From contig NZ_QFYR01000006.1 of NCBI RefSeq assembly GCF_003254705.1, positions 62,001 through 126,000 of the forward strand: DNA of 64,000 nucleotides, written 5' to 3'. The position numbers and the translations under genes are program-made. Below, in pieces: positions 1 through 8,178 of this stretch. The stretch's first letter is position 1, and each line of letters starts with the position of its first letter. The notes under the pieces are model-generated. The model ran no database searches. It was not told the origin of the DNA and saw only the letters and a program-made list of their open reading frames with translations. The DNA comes from Phenylobacterium deserti. Lineage in GTDB: Bacteria; Pseudomonadota; Alphaproteobacteria; Caulobacterales; Caulobacteraceae.

Positions 1-2136
1 GAGGTCTGGGTGACGATGGGCATCTCCCTGGTGCTCGTGGCCCTGGTGAACCTGATCTTCCTCGGCAGCTGGCGGGCGGCCCTGGTGCCCTCCATCGTGG
101 CGCCGATCTGCATTCTCTCCAGCTTCATCGTCCTGGCGCCGCTCGGCTTCTCGCTGAACCTGCTGACCCTGCTGGCCCTGGTGCTCGCCATCGGTCTTGT
201 GGTCGACGACGCCATCGTGGTGGTCGAGAACATCCAGCGCCGGGTGGACGAGGGCGAGCCGACGCTGGTCGCCGCCGAACGTGGGGCCCGGCAGGTGTTC
301 TTCGCCGTCGTGGCGACCACCATCGTGCTGATCTCGGTCTTCGCGCCGCTGATGTTCATGCCGGGCTACAACGGTCGCCTGTTCGTGGAGCTGGCCGTGG
401 CCATCGCCGCCGCCGTCGCCTTCTCGGCCCTGCTGGCGCTCAGCCTGTCCCCCATGCTGGCGTCCAAGCTGCTGAAGCCAGCCCACGGCGAAGGCTTCAT
501 CGCCCGCCAGGTGAACCGGGCCATGGACGGTCTCAAGAACTCCTACGAGACCTCCCTGATGGACATGCTCGGCCGGCGGGTCATCACCGCCGTGTCGGTG
601 GTGCTCGTGGTCGTGCTGGGCGGACTGGCCGTCTTCCTCTTCACCACCATGCCCAAGGAGCTGGTGCCCAACGAGGATCGTGGTCGGGTCGACATCAACA
701 TCCAGGCCCCCGAAGGCGCCGGCTACGACTACACCCTGACCGCCGCCAAGCAGGTGGAGGCGCGTCTGCAGCAGCTGGTGCGCGACGGCGTGGCCGAACG
801 CTACACCATCTCCCTGCCGGGCTTCGGCGGCTCGCAGTACAACACCGGCGGCGGCAACGTCGTGCTGCCGCACGAGCGGAAGGACGGGGTCACCTCCCAG
901 TCGCTGGCGGCCCAGCTGAACCGGGAGTTCGGCTCGATCACCTCCGCGCGCGTCATCGCTTCGGTTCGCCCGCCGCTTCAGCGGGGCGGCGGCGGCGGCG
1001 GAGCTGGCGTCGAGATCATCCTGCTCGGCGACGAGTACCCGCAGATCAATGCGGCGGCCCAAAGCCTCATGGCGGCGGCGGAGCAGAACCCCGGCATGAG
1101 CCGTCCGCGTCTGGACTACGAGCCCAGCAGCCCGCGGGTGCTCGTCGACATCGACCGCGAGAAGGCCGCCTCGCTCGGCGTCTCGGCCCAGTCTGTCGGC
1201 CGCGCCCTGCAGGCCCTGTTCGGGTCCGAGCAGGTGACCACCTACATCCGCTCCGGCCAGGAGTACGACGTCATCCTGCAGACCGACCGCCCGCAGCGGC
1301 AGGCGCAGGAAGACCTCAACAACGTTTATGTGCGGACCACCTCCGGCCAGACGGTGCCGCTGTCGGCGGTGACCACGCTCGAGGTGCGGGGCGACACCCC
1401 GAACCGGGCTCGGGTCGACCGGCTGCGCGCCATCTCCCTCTCGGCTCAGCTGAACCCCGGCTACTCGGTGGGCGAGGCGATCCAGTTCTTCGAGACCGAG
1501 ATCGAGCGCCAGGGCCTCAACGTGAACCACTCCTGGGGCGGCACGGCCCGCGACTTCCTGGAAGGGCAGGGGTCCGTGACGGTGGCCTTCGGCTTGGCGC
1601 TGCTGTTGGTGTTCCTGGTGCTGGCGGCCCAGTTCGAAAGCTGGATCCACCCGGCGGTGATCATGCTGACGGTGCCCGTCGCGGCGCTTGGCGGCCTGTT
1701 CGGGCTGCTGATGGCCGGCTCCACCATCAACACCTACAGCCAGATCGGATTGATCATCCTTGTCGGCATCGCCGCCAAGAACGGCATCCTGATCGTCGAG
1801 TTCGCCAACCAGCTGCGCGACGAAGGCCGCTCGGTGCGGGACGCGGTGATCGAAAGCGCGGCCCTGCGCCTGCGTCCGATCATCATGACCTCCATCGCCG
1901 CCGCTGCAGGCGCCATCCCGCTGATCCTGTGGGGCGGCGCGGGCGGTGAAAGCCGCAAGAGCATCGGCGTCACCATCTTCTATGGGGCGATCTTCTCGAC
2001 CCTGGTGACCCTGTTCATCGTGCCGGTCTTCTACAACCTGCTGGCGCGCTTCACGAAGTCGCCCATGGCCACCGCCCGCCGGATCGAGCAGTTCGAGGAA
2101 GACGAGAAGGCCCGCGTGGCCAACGCCGCCGAGTGA
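1..2136 (+). CDS. RND efflux transporter permease, C-terminal part (5' truncated by window edge)
   Basis: The reading frame is open from base 1, so the gene starts outside the window; the visible part is about 711 residues, roughly the last two thirds of an AcrB/MexB-type HAE1 pump of about 1040 residues. The visible part begins in the first membrane domain (VVDDAIVVVENIQ, the region of the proton-relay acidic residues in TM4), continues through the second large periplasmic loop (PKELVPNEDRG onward) and ends with the second set of membrane helices (VGIAAKNGILIVEFANQLR). Inner-membrane proton antiporter that works with a periplasmic adaptor and an outer-membrane channel, neither of which is downstream, so they would lie upstream. 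The tail is followed at once by a strong stem-loop, so this is the last gene of its operon. Substrate cannot be told. Family certain, specificity unknown. Confidence 0.95.
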   Translation, partial: EVWVTMGISLVLVALVNLIFLGSWRAALVPSIVAPICILSSFIVLAPLGFSLNLLTLLALVLAIGLVVDDAIVVVENIQRRVDEGEPTLVAAERGARQVFFAVVATTIVLISVFAPLMFMPGYNGRLFVELAVAIAAAVAFSALLALSLSPMLASKLLKPAHGEGFIARQVNRAMDGLKNSYETSLMDMLGRRVITAVSVVLVVVLGGLAVFLFTTMPKELVPNEDRGRVDINIQAPEGAGYDYTLTAAKQVEARLQQLVRDGVAERYTISLPGFGGSQYNTGGGNVVLPHERKDGVTSQSLAAQLNREFGSITSARVIASVRPPLQRGGGGGGAGVEIILLGDEYPQINAAAQSLMAAAEQNPGMSRPRLDYEPSSPRVLVDIDREKAASLGVSAQSVGRALQALFGSEQVTTYIRSGQEYDVILQTDRPQRQAQEDLNNVYVRTTSGQTVPLSAVTTLEVRGDTPNRARVDRLRAISLSAQLNPGYSVGEAIQFFETEIERQGLNVNHSWGGTARDFLEGQGSVTVAFGLALLLVFLVLAAQFESWIHPAVIMLTVPVAALGGLFGLLMAGSTINTYSQIGLIILVGIAAKNGILIVEFANQLRDEGRSVRDAVIESAALRLRPIIMTSIAAAAGAIPLILWGGAGGESRKSIGVTIFYGAIFSTLVTLFIVPVFYNLLARFTKSPMATARRIEQFEEDEKARVANAAE

Positions 2137-2144
2137 CATGAAAA

Positions 2145-2172
2145 AGGCCTCCTCCGTCGCCGGAGGAGGCCT
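2145..2172. terminator. Bidirectional intrinsic terminator
   Basis: Perfect 12-bp inverted repeat (aggcctcctccg / cggaggaggcct) with a TCGC loop, between the stop of the RND gene and the convergent cytochrome c gene. On the minus strand it is followed by TTTTT, so it is a canonical terminator for the cytochrome gene; it can also end the RND transcript. Confidence 0.85.
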
Positions 2173-2345
2173 AGTCATCGAGAACTGGATGGCTGTCGGC
2201 GGGGGTCACCGTCAGCTTCTCGGCGCCGCCTCAGGAAGACGGCTGGAGGGGATGTCGATCAGATGCAATGTCGACGACCCGAAGCATGCGCCCGGCAATC
2301 CATCGCGTCAAGGTTGTCCTTGCAATCTCTCGCGCAGAACGTGCA

Positions 2346-2876
2346 TCACTGCGGCTTGGTCCCGCCCTCCACGGCCAGATAGGCGATCAGGTCCGCGCGG
2401 TCCTTGGGATCCTTGATCCCCACGAAGGTCATCTTGTTGCCCGGGACCAGGGTCCTCGGGTTCTCGATCCAGCGGTCCAGAGTGGCCGGATCCCAGGTCA
2501 GGTTCGCCGACTTCAGGGCCTCCGAGTAGTTGTACTTCGGATGCACGGCCGCCTTCTGCCCGACCACCCCATGCAGGTTGGGTCCCGTCATGTTCGGCCC
2601 GCCCTGTGCGATCGTATGGCAGGACCGGCAAAGGGCGAACCGCCGCTGGCCGTTCTGCAGGTCGGCGGCGTTGTAGGGCGCCGGTAGGCTGGCCAGGATC
2701 GTCTGCTTGTCCGCCTCGGTCAGCTCCGCGGCCGCCGTGGCTCCGGGCGTTGCGGGCTGTTCGGAAGAGGCGGCCTGTCCCCGCTGCTCGTCCGCCGCGG
2801 TCGGCGATTTCCCGCAGGCTGCAAGCGCCGCTCCCAGGAGTACGAGGCTGACGAGGGGCAGGGCGTGACGACGCAT
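2346..2876 (-). CDS. Lipoprotein c-type cytochrome, class I (cytochrome c-550/c2-like)
   Basis: 176 residues. The N-terminus is a lipoprotein signal with lipobox L18-A19-A20-C21, then a low-complexity Ala/Glu/Thr linker, then one class I cytochrome c domain: heme-binding C83-R-S-C86-H87 and a likely axial Met149 in GNKMTF. The order GQRRFALCRSCHT...GPNLHGVVGQKAA...KMTFVGIKD...ADLIAYL is the signature of mitochondrial/cytochrome c2-like electron carriers. Expected to be membrane-anchored in the periplasm and to shuttle electrons to a terminal oxidase. The ATG at 2876 is preceded by AAGGAGA at good spacing; a much longer upstream-open frame is antisense to the TPR gene and was ignored. Divergent from the TPR gene with a 123-bp shared promoter region. 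Confidence 0.93.
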   Translation of the reverse strand: MRRHALPLVSLVLLGAALAACGKSPTAADEQRGQAASSEQPATPGATAAAELTEADKQTILASLPAPYNAADLQNGQRRFALCRSCHTIAQGGPNMTGPNLHGVVGQKAAVHPKYNYSEALKSANLTWDPATLDRWIENPRTLVPGNKMTFVGIKDPKDRADLIAYLAVEGGTKPQ

Positions 2877-2999
2877 GAGGCAGGCTCTCCTTGAAGCGGC
2901 CGGCAAGCTAGCGCAGCGGGCAGGCGATGCAACGTCGCCGCGCCGCTTGTCCCGCCGACGATTCTCGTTGCATTCACGGCCGAGGAGGCGAGGCGCCCT

Positions 3000-4553
3000 G
3001 TGCCACCCAACAAGCCTGTAGAGGGATCGCCAGCCGCAAAGGCCGCCCGCCTGAAGGCTGTGCGACTGGAGCGGGAAGGCGACCTGGCGGGCGCCTTCGA
3101 CGCCTACCAGCAGGCCGTCGCCTTGGCGCCTAGCGACCCCGAGCTGCTGATGGCGCTCGCGGATTTGGCCAGCCGGCTTGAGATGCACGAGCAGGCGGTG
3201 GGGCTCTGGGCCCATCTCAGTCTGTCCGACCCGGACGGCTCGGCCACCGCCCTGGGCCACGCTCGCGCCCTCGTCGCCGCGGGTCGCTTCGCCGAAGCCA
3301 TGGATGTGCTGCAGGGCGCGCTTCAGCTTCATCCGCAGGAGCCGCGGCTCTGGACGACCCTCGGCCTTGCGCTGACCTACGCCGGCCGGGCGCGCGAAGC
3401 GCTGACCTTCTTCGACGAAGCCGTGCGGCTGGGCCCGAGCTTGCCGGGCGGGCTGTACAACCGAGGCCTCGCGCACTGCGATCTCGCCGAACTCGCCGAG
3501 GCTCAGGCCGATTTCGCTGCGGCCGCGCAGGTGGCGCGGAAGGGCCCCGAGCGGGCCACCATCGAGTTCTCCCAGGCCACCGTGGCTCTGGCCCGCGGCG
3601 ACCTCGCCGCCGGCTGGACGCTTTACGAGAAGCGCCTGTCTCCCGACTGGCCCCGCTCGGTCACCTTCCAGGCGCCGGGCCGTCGGCTCGGCCCCAGCGA
3701 TCCGCTCGCCGGGCGCACTCTGCTCGTTCTCGCCGAACAGGGGATCGGCGACGAGATCATGTTCGCCAACCTCCTGCCGGACCTGACCGGCGAACTCGGT
3801 CCGAGCGGACGGCTCATTCTGGCTGTCGAGCCCCGTCTCGTGGAGCTCTTCCGACGTAGCTTCCCGACGGCCGAAGTGGCGGCTCACGCCACCCAGCGCG
3901 TCGGCGGCCGCGCGCGGCGGCAGGTCGCGACCCCAATCTCCGGCCGCGTCGATCTCTGGACGCCGCTGGCCTCTCTCGCCCAACGCCTGCGCCCGACCCT
4001 GCAGGCCTTCCCGCGCAGGCCCTTCCTCCAGGCTGATCCGACGCGTGTGGAGCACTGGAAACGCTGGCTAGGCGAGGGGGCCTCGGTGGGCCTCACCTGG
4101 CGCAGCGGCAAGCTCACCGGGGAGCGCCAGCGCTTCTACCCCGCACTTGAGGACTGGGCAGGCCTGCTGCGAACGCCCGGCGCCCAATGGGTGAACCTGC
4201 AGTACGGCGACTGCGAGGACGAGCTGGACGCTCTCGGCGGCCTGGCCGGCGTGGAGATCCGTCGCCCGCCCGGCCTCAACATCAAGGACGACATCGACGA
4301 CCTCGCCGCCCTCTGCACAGCGCTGGACCTCGTGGTCTCCGTGCAGAACGCCACCGGTGCGCTGGCCGGCGCTTGCGGCGCCTCCACCATCTTCGTCGCG
4401 GGCCCCGGCTCCTGGACCCAGCTCGGCCAAGCCTACATGCCCTGGTACGCAGACGCCGTGGTCTGCGCCACCGACACCTTCGCCGACTGGACTCCTGCGC
4501 TAACAGCCGCGGCCGCCGAACTGCGCAACAAGCTTGGCCCTAGGCCTGTATAA
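3000..4553 (+). CDS. TPR-repeat protein with GT9-like C-terminal glycosyltransferase fold
   Basis: 517 residues, GTG start preceded by GAGGAGG. Residues about 15-210 are tetratricopeptide repeats (for example LYNRGLAHCDLAELAEAQADFAAAA). The C-terminal half resembles heptosyltransferase/GT9-type proteins: LLVLAEQGIGDEIMFANLLPDL, then VGLTWRSGKLTGERQRFY, and a late segment (LDLVVSVQNATGALAGACGASTIFV) that resembles the sugar-nucleotide binding region. Such TPR-glycosyltransferase-like proteins in alphaproteobacteria are often found with surface polysaccharide or flagellin-modification genes, which is inference here. It runs convergently into a CgeB-like glycosyltransferase and the two coding regions overlap by 14 bp, which supports a shared role. 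Acceptor and donor unknown; catalytic activity is not proven from sequence. Confidence 0.85.
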   Translation: MPPNKPVEGSPAAKAARLKAVRLEREGDLAGAFDAYQQAVALAPSDPELLMALADLASRLEMHEQAVGLWAHLSLSDPDGSATALGHARALVAAGRFAEAMDVLQGALQLHPQEPRLWTTLGLALTYAGRAREALTFFDEAVRLGPSLPGGLYNRGLAHCDLAELAEAQADFAAAAQVARKGPERATIEFSQATVALARGDLAAGWTLYEKRLSPDWPRSVTFQAPGRRLGPSDPLAGRTLLVLAEQGIGDEIMFANLLPDLTGELGPSGRLILAVEPRLVELFRRSFPTAEVAAHATQRVGGRARRQVATPISGRVDLWTPLASLAQRLRPTLQAFPRRPFLQADPTRVEHWKRWLGEGASVGLTWRSGKLTGERQRFYPALEDWAGLLRTPGAQWVNLQYGDCEDELDALGGLAGVEIRRPPGLNIKDDIDDLAALCTALDLVVSVQNATGALAGACGASTIFVAGPGSWTQLGQAYMPWYADAVVCATDTFADWTPALTAAAAELRNKLGPRPV

Positions 4554-5709
4554 GCGCCGCCAGCTGCGCTGCCCGGTGCCTCCATAGACCCGACTGCAGC
4601 ACCTTCTGCCGGGCCCGCGCGCCCATCCGCTCCGCCTCGCCCCCCAGCAGCCGGCTCACCACATGCGCCGCCGTGGCCGGCTTGGTCCGGTTGAAGAAGG
4701 CCACCCCGTCTCCGCCCCCCAGCAACTGGTCCAGCGAGCTGCTCTGGTCCGACACCACAGCCGCTCCCGCCGCCGCCCCCTGGATCGCCCGCTCGCAAGC
4801 CCCGTTCGCCCCGTTCAGGTTCAGGACGACCCTGGCGTTTCCATACAGTTCTGGCAGCTCGGAGAACTGTACACTGCCGACATAGGTGACGTTCTCGCGT
4901 CGTCCCAAGACATCCTCCCACCCATCGCCGCAGATCGTCAGCCGCGCGCCGGACTCCGCAACGGCCCGGATCGTTCGCAGGCGATCCAGGTGCCGGACGT
5001 AGGTCAGGGCCTCGCAGAAGAATTTGCGGAGCACCTCGTCCAGCTCCGCGCTCCTGCCGAGCCTCATGTCCAGCTTCAGTCGCGCCACGGCCTCCTCGAA
5101 GGCGGAGATCACCGACGGCTCACGAGCATCCATCAGGCGAGCAAGGGTCTCGCGCAGCAGCCGCTTGGTCGGCCCGTCCTCGAAGTCCTCCCACGGCAGG
5201 CGCGGCTCGCCGTTGAACGTCGCGGCGACAAAGACTGGCCACTCCCGCTCGGCATGCGGACGGGGCTCGTGCGTCGGCTGGTCCGCGCCAGGCAACATCA
5301 CGACCGCCTTGCCCGTCACTCCCGCCGCGGCGGCGTAGCGCATGTGGGACGGCTGGGCATAGATCGCACAGCGCTCTTGGAGCGGCGGCGCCAGGCTCTG
5401 GCGGGCATAGATCGGGTGGTCCAGCTGCCAGCCCACGAACTTCACGCCGAGCGCGTCGAAGAGCAGGCCGCCATCGGGCAGGCTGGCCGCTGAATAGAAC
5501 GAGCTGAACGACACCGCCGCGTCGAACACCGTGCGTTCCATCTCGGCCGCTAGCTTGACGGGCGCCGCCGCGGGATCACTCGCGTAGCCGGACAGGTCGC
5601 AGATCACGGCCTCGTGGCCGAGTTCGGTAAGCTCGCGCTGCAGCGCCAGACCGAACCGGCTGTAGATGTGACCGGCGGCAAGCGTCTGGAGCAGGAGGAT
5701 CCTGAGCAT
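4540..5709 (-). CDS. CgeB-like glycosyltransferase (GT-B fold)
   Basis: 389 residues, ATG start. Opens with a Rossmann-type strand-loop (MLRILLLQTLAAGHIYSRFG) and has FVGWQLDHPIYAR typical of the DUF3880/CgeB N-terminal domain. The C-terminal domain carries GARLTICGDGWED, NVTYVGSVQFSELPELYGNARVVLNLNGANGACERAIQGAAAGAAVVSDQ, which is the donor-binding half of GT4-like enzymes including the conserved E-R acidic region. Probably transfers a sugar to a protein or surface glycan in the cytoplasm; substrate not identifiable. Convergent with the TPR/GT9-like gene, overlapping its 3' end by 14 bp. Upstream lies tRNA-Thr on the same strand. Confidence 0.85.
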   Translation of the reverse strand: MLRILLLQTLAAGHIYSRFGLALQRELTELGHEAVICDLSGYASDPAAAPVKLAAEMERTVFDAAVSFSSFYSAASLPDGGLLFDALGVKFVGWQLDHPIYARQSLAPPLQERCAIYAQPSHMRYAAAAGVTGKAVVMLPGADQPTHEPRPHAEREWPVFVAATFNGEPRLPWEDFEDGPTKRLLRETLARLMDAREPSVISAFEEAVARLKLDMRLGRSAELDEVLRKFFCEALTYVRHLDRLRTIRAVAESGARLTICGDGWEDVLGRRENVTYVGSVQFSELPELYGNARVVLNLNGANGACERAIQGAAAGAAVVSDQSSSLDQLLGGGDGVAFFNRTKPATAAHVVSRLLGGEAERMGARARQKVLQSGLWRHRAAQLAALIQA

Positions 5710-5769
5710 GGACGCAAAAGCCTAGTGTGAATCGGAGGCCTGGAGGAGCCGTGGAGAAGGCTCACCAGA

Positions 5770-5845
5770 TGGTGCCGGATGCAGGACTCGAACCCGCGAC
5801 CTTCGGTTTACAAAACCGCTGCTCTACCAGCTGAGCTAATCCGGC
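5770..5845 (-). tRNA. tRNA-Thr (anticodon TGT)
   Basis: 76 nt including an encoded 3' CCA. Acceptor stem GCCGGAT/ATCCGGC, D stem GCTC/GAGC, anticodon loop TTTGTAA giving TGT, T-arm GCGGG-TTCGAGT-CCTGC. The first anticodon-stem pair (G27-A43) is mismatched, everything else pairs well. Reads ACA and, by wobble, other Thr codons. Confidence 0.97.
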
Positions 5846-5931
5846 AGCTGTGCGGCGAGCCGCACGATCTCGAACGCCGCTGGGCTTCTCATAGGCGCCG
5901 ATGAGGTCCGACGCAATGCGTCGGCGCGCAT

Positions 5932-6579
5932 CTAGAACCGGTAGGAGACGCCGGCGTTGGCGACGAGCGGGTCGATGGTGACATCCGCCCGGACGGGCGC
6001 CCCGCCCAGAGTGCCCTTGGCGACGGTGCTGACGTAGGCCTTCTTCAAATCGACGAAGAGACCCCAGCGCTCATTCAGCATGAAGTCGGCCCCGACCTGC
6101 ACCATAGGGCCCACGCTGCTTTCGGCCTTCAGGTTCTGCAGCGCGCCGTCCTTGGTGTCGAAGACCACCAGCACAGCCACGCCAGCGCCGACATAGGGCC
6201 TCACAGCACCGATGCGGTCGAAGTGGTACTGGGCCATGACCCCAGCCGGTCCGCCCACCATCTCGCCGGCGGCGCCGAGCCCCGACAGCGTACCCGCGGC
6301 GTCCACCCGGAACGTCGGCGGCAAGCCAGCGGCCGCCGCGATAGCGACATTGGGAGTCACGAAGTAGCCGATCTCGCCTTCAACGGTCCAACGTGCGTCC
6401 ACGGATACGTCGGCGCCTGGAACAGGCGCGCCGCCCGCAAGCATGTCGGCACTCTCATCCGGGATAACCTGCGCCGGGCCGACGTGAACAAACCAGCGGC
6501 TCTCGTCTTGGGCTTGGGCGCTCGTGGCGACGGCGGCGAGCGCCATCCCGGCCGCAACGGCGTATCGGAGGGTGGACAT
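5932..6579 (-). CDS. OmpW-family outer membrane beta-barrel protein
   Basis: 215 residues from the ATG at 6579, which directly precedes a clean Sec signal peptide (MSTLRYAVAAGMALAAVATSAQAQ); a 16-codon upstream extension is open but would bury the signal. The mature part alternates short amphipathic strands with turns (WFVHVGPAQVIPDES, VEGEIGYFVTPNVAIAAAAGLPPT, VRPYVGAGVAVLVVFD, PLVANAGVSYRF) in the order typical of eight-stranded OmpW/AlkL barrels, and ends in the C-terminal Phe recognised by the BAM complex. OmpW-type barrels form narrow hydrophobic channels for small lipophilic molecules. Monocistronic, between tRNA-Thr and a divergent signalling gene. Family fairly sure; ligand unknown. 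Confidence 0.85.
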   Translation of the reverse strand: MSTLRYAVAAGMALAAVATSAQAQDESRWFVHVGPAQVIPDESADMLAGGAPVPGADVSVDARWTVEGEIGYFVTPNVAIAAAAGLPPTFRVDAAGTLSGLGAAGEMVGGPAGVMAQYHFDRIGAVRPYVGAGVAVLVVFDTKDGALQNLKAESSVGPMVQVGADFMLNERWGLFVDLKKAYVSTVAKGTLGGAPVRADVTIDPLVANAGVSYRF

Positions 6580-6813
6580 TTTCAGACGACCTTTTGGAGG
6601 AGGCTCCAATCTCGTCGCCGGATACACCCGTAAACCTTAAGATAAGCTGAGCACTTAAGGCCGTCGCCTTCTTGTGAGCCGGCTATCGACGCCCTGTCTC
6701 AAGTTACTGTGCCTGTCACTCATTCTGGGGTTTTGTCGGTCTTAAAAGATGGGCGTCCACCCTTGTTTAATAGGCCGCTGTTATCTCGGCTCAAGCAGAG
6801 GGGGTGCTGTAAG

Positions 6814-8055
6814 TTGTCCATCGGTGCAAGCATTGACGAGCCGCCGCCGAGGATCCTCATTGTCGACGACATCGCAGACAACAGGGCGATCCTAGGACGC
6901 CGGTTCCAGCGCCGGGGCTTTGACATCGTCGAAGCCGAGAGCGGCGCCGCCGCACTGGCGATGATCGAGCAACAGGCCGTGGACATCGTCTTGCTCGACG
7001 TGATGATGCCCGACATGAACGGCCTCGAGGTGCTGCGGCGCATACGCGCGCGCTTCAGCCTTGTTGAGCTCCCGGTGATCATGGTCACCGGTAAGACCGA
7101 GAGCCAAGATATCGTCGAGGCGCTGACTGCCGGCGCCAACGACTACATCACCAAGCCGGTCGACTTCGCCGTGGCCCTCCTTCGGGTCACCACGCAGGTG
7201 GACCGCCGACGCGCCGAACAGAAAGTCCAAGAGGCTCACCGCGCGCTTAGCTCCGCCAACGAAGATCTGGAGCGACGGATCGCCGAGCGGACAGCGGAGC
7301 TGGTGCATACCAACGCTCAGCTTCGCGTGGCCATGGCCGAGGCCCAGGCCGCGAACCGCGCCAAGGATGAGTTCCTGGTGATCGTTAGCCATGAACTGCG
7401 TACGCCGCTGAACGGCATGATCCCGATGGGCCAGCTGTTGGCCCGAAGCTCCCTGGATGACGCGCAGCGACGGATGATCGACATCATCAATACGTCGGCC
7501 GATCAGTTGGGCGGCGTCGTAAGCGACCTGCTGGATACGTTGGATCTTACTTCAGGCGGACTGCAGCTGCACGCCGCACCCGTCAATCTAGGGTCTATCG
7601 TGCGAGGCGCCGCTGAGCCGGCGGGCCAGCGGGCCATCGGGAAAGGGCTAGGCTTCCGGGTCGACATCGAGCCGGGGGCGGAGGGTGTCTTCGACGCAGA
7701 CGCTCAGCGGCTCCAGCAGATTGTGAGCAAGCTGCTCGACAACGCGGTGAAGTTCACAGAGGCGGGCGAGGTCGTCCTGACAGTCCGGCGGGCCGCCGAC
7801 GGCGGGCACATGATCGAAGTCCGCGACACAGGCGTGGGCTTTGATGAGGCCACGCGAGCACGGCTGTTCCGCACGTTCGAGCAAGCCGATGGCTCTTTGA
7901 CCCGCCGCTTCGGTGGTCTGGGGCTGGGGTTGGCGATCTGCCGCGGGCTCGTCGAGCTCATGGGCGGAGCCATCAGCGCCGAAGGCCGAATCGGTCAAGG
8001 CGCGGTGTTCAGGGTCGACCTGCCTCTGCAGCGAAGCGCCGCCAAGGCCGCCTGA
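6814..8055 (+). CDS. Receiver-histidine kinase protein (REC-coiled coil-HisKA-HATPase), soluble
   Basis: 413 residues from a TTG at 6814, chosen because AGAGGGGG lies 9 bp upstream; a GTG at 6709 is open in frame but has no ribosome site. Order: receiver domain (acidic D18/D19, phospho-acceptor D62 in VLLDVMMPDMNG, Lys114 in ITKP), a coiled-coil linker (about 125-185), HisKA with His193 in VSHELRTPLNG, and HATPase_c with N box KLLDNAVKF, D-box DTGVGF and GGLGLGLAI. No membrane segment and no output domain. The receiver probably gates the attached kinase in a phosphorelay. The receiver is strikingly similar to that of the kinase at 15208-16878 (shared ANDYxTKP and RRRGF/QRRGF contexts), so the two are recent or conserved paralogs. 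Confidence 0.92.
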   Translation: MSIGASIDEPPPRILIVDDIADNRAILGRRFQRRGFDIVEAESGAAALAMIEQQAVDIVLLDVMMPDMNGLEVLRRIRARFSLVELPVIMVTGKTESQDIVEALTAGANDYITKPVDFAVALLRVTTQVDRRRAEQKVQEAHRALSSANEDLERRIAERTAELVHTNAQLRVAMAEAQAANRAKDEFLVIVSHELRTPLNGMIPMGQLLARSSLDDAQRRMIDIINTSADQLGGVVSDLLDTLDLTSGGLQLHAAPVNLGSIVRGAAEPAGQRAIGKGLGFRVDIEPGAEGVFDADAQRLQQIVSKLLDNAVKFTEAGEVVLTVRRAADGGHMIEVRDTGVGFDEATRARLFRTFEQADGSLTRRFGGLGLGLAICRGLVELMGGAISAEGRIGQGAVFRVDLPLQRSAAKAA

Positions 8056-8127
8056 GAGCGGGCGCCCACAGCAGCGGGTAGGTCACAAGGAGCCTTCGGC
8101 CGCATTACGGGATGCCGGATCCAAAAA

Positions 8128-8158
8128 AAGGGGGCAGGCGCGCGGCGCCTGCCCCCTT
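8128..8158 (-). terminator. Intrinsic terminator of the oxoamine synthase gene
   Basis: Perfect 14-bp stem (aagggggcaggcgc / gcgcctgcccccTT) with a 3-base GCG loop, followed on the minus strand by a run of T residues. Lies 20 bp past the stop of the minus-strand gene and also faces the end of the kinase gene. Confidence 0.9.
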
Positions 8159-8178
8159 GTCTTTGGCTGTTCAGCAGA

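Noticed and set aside
2346-4055. A 569-codon minus-strand frame covering the cytochrome gene and the antisense of the TPR gene
   Set aside because: Only the last 176 codons have a ribosome site, lipoprotein signal and cytochrome motifs; the rest is antisense to a well-supported gene.
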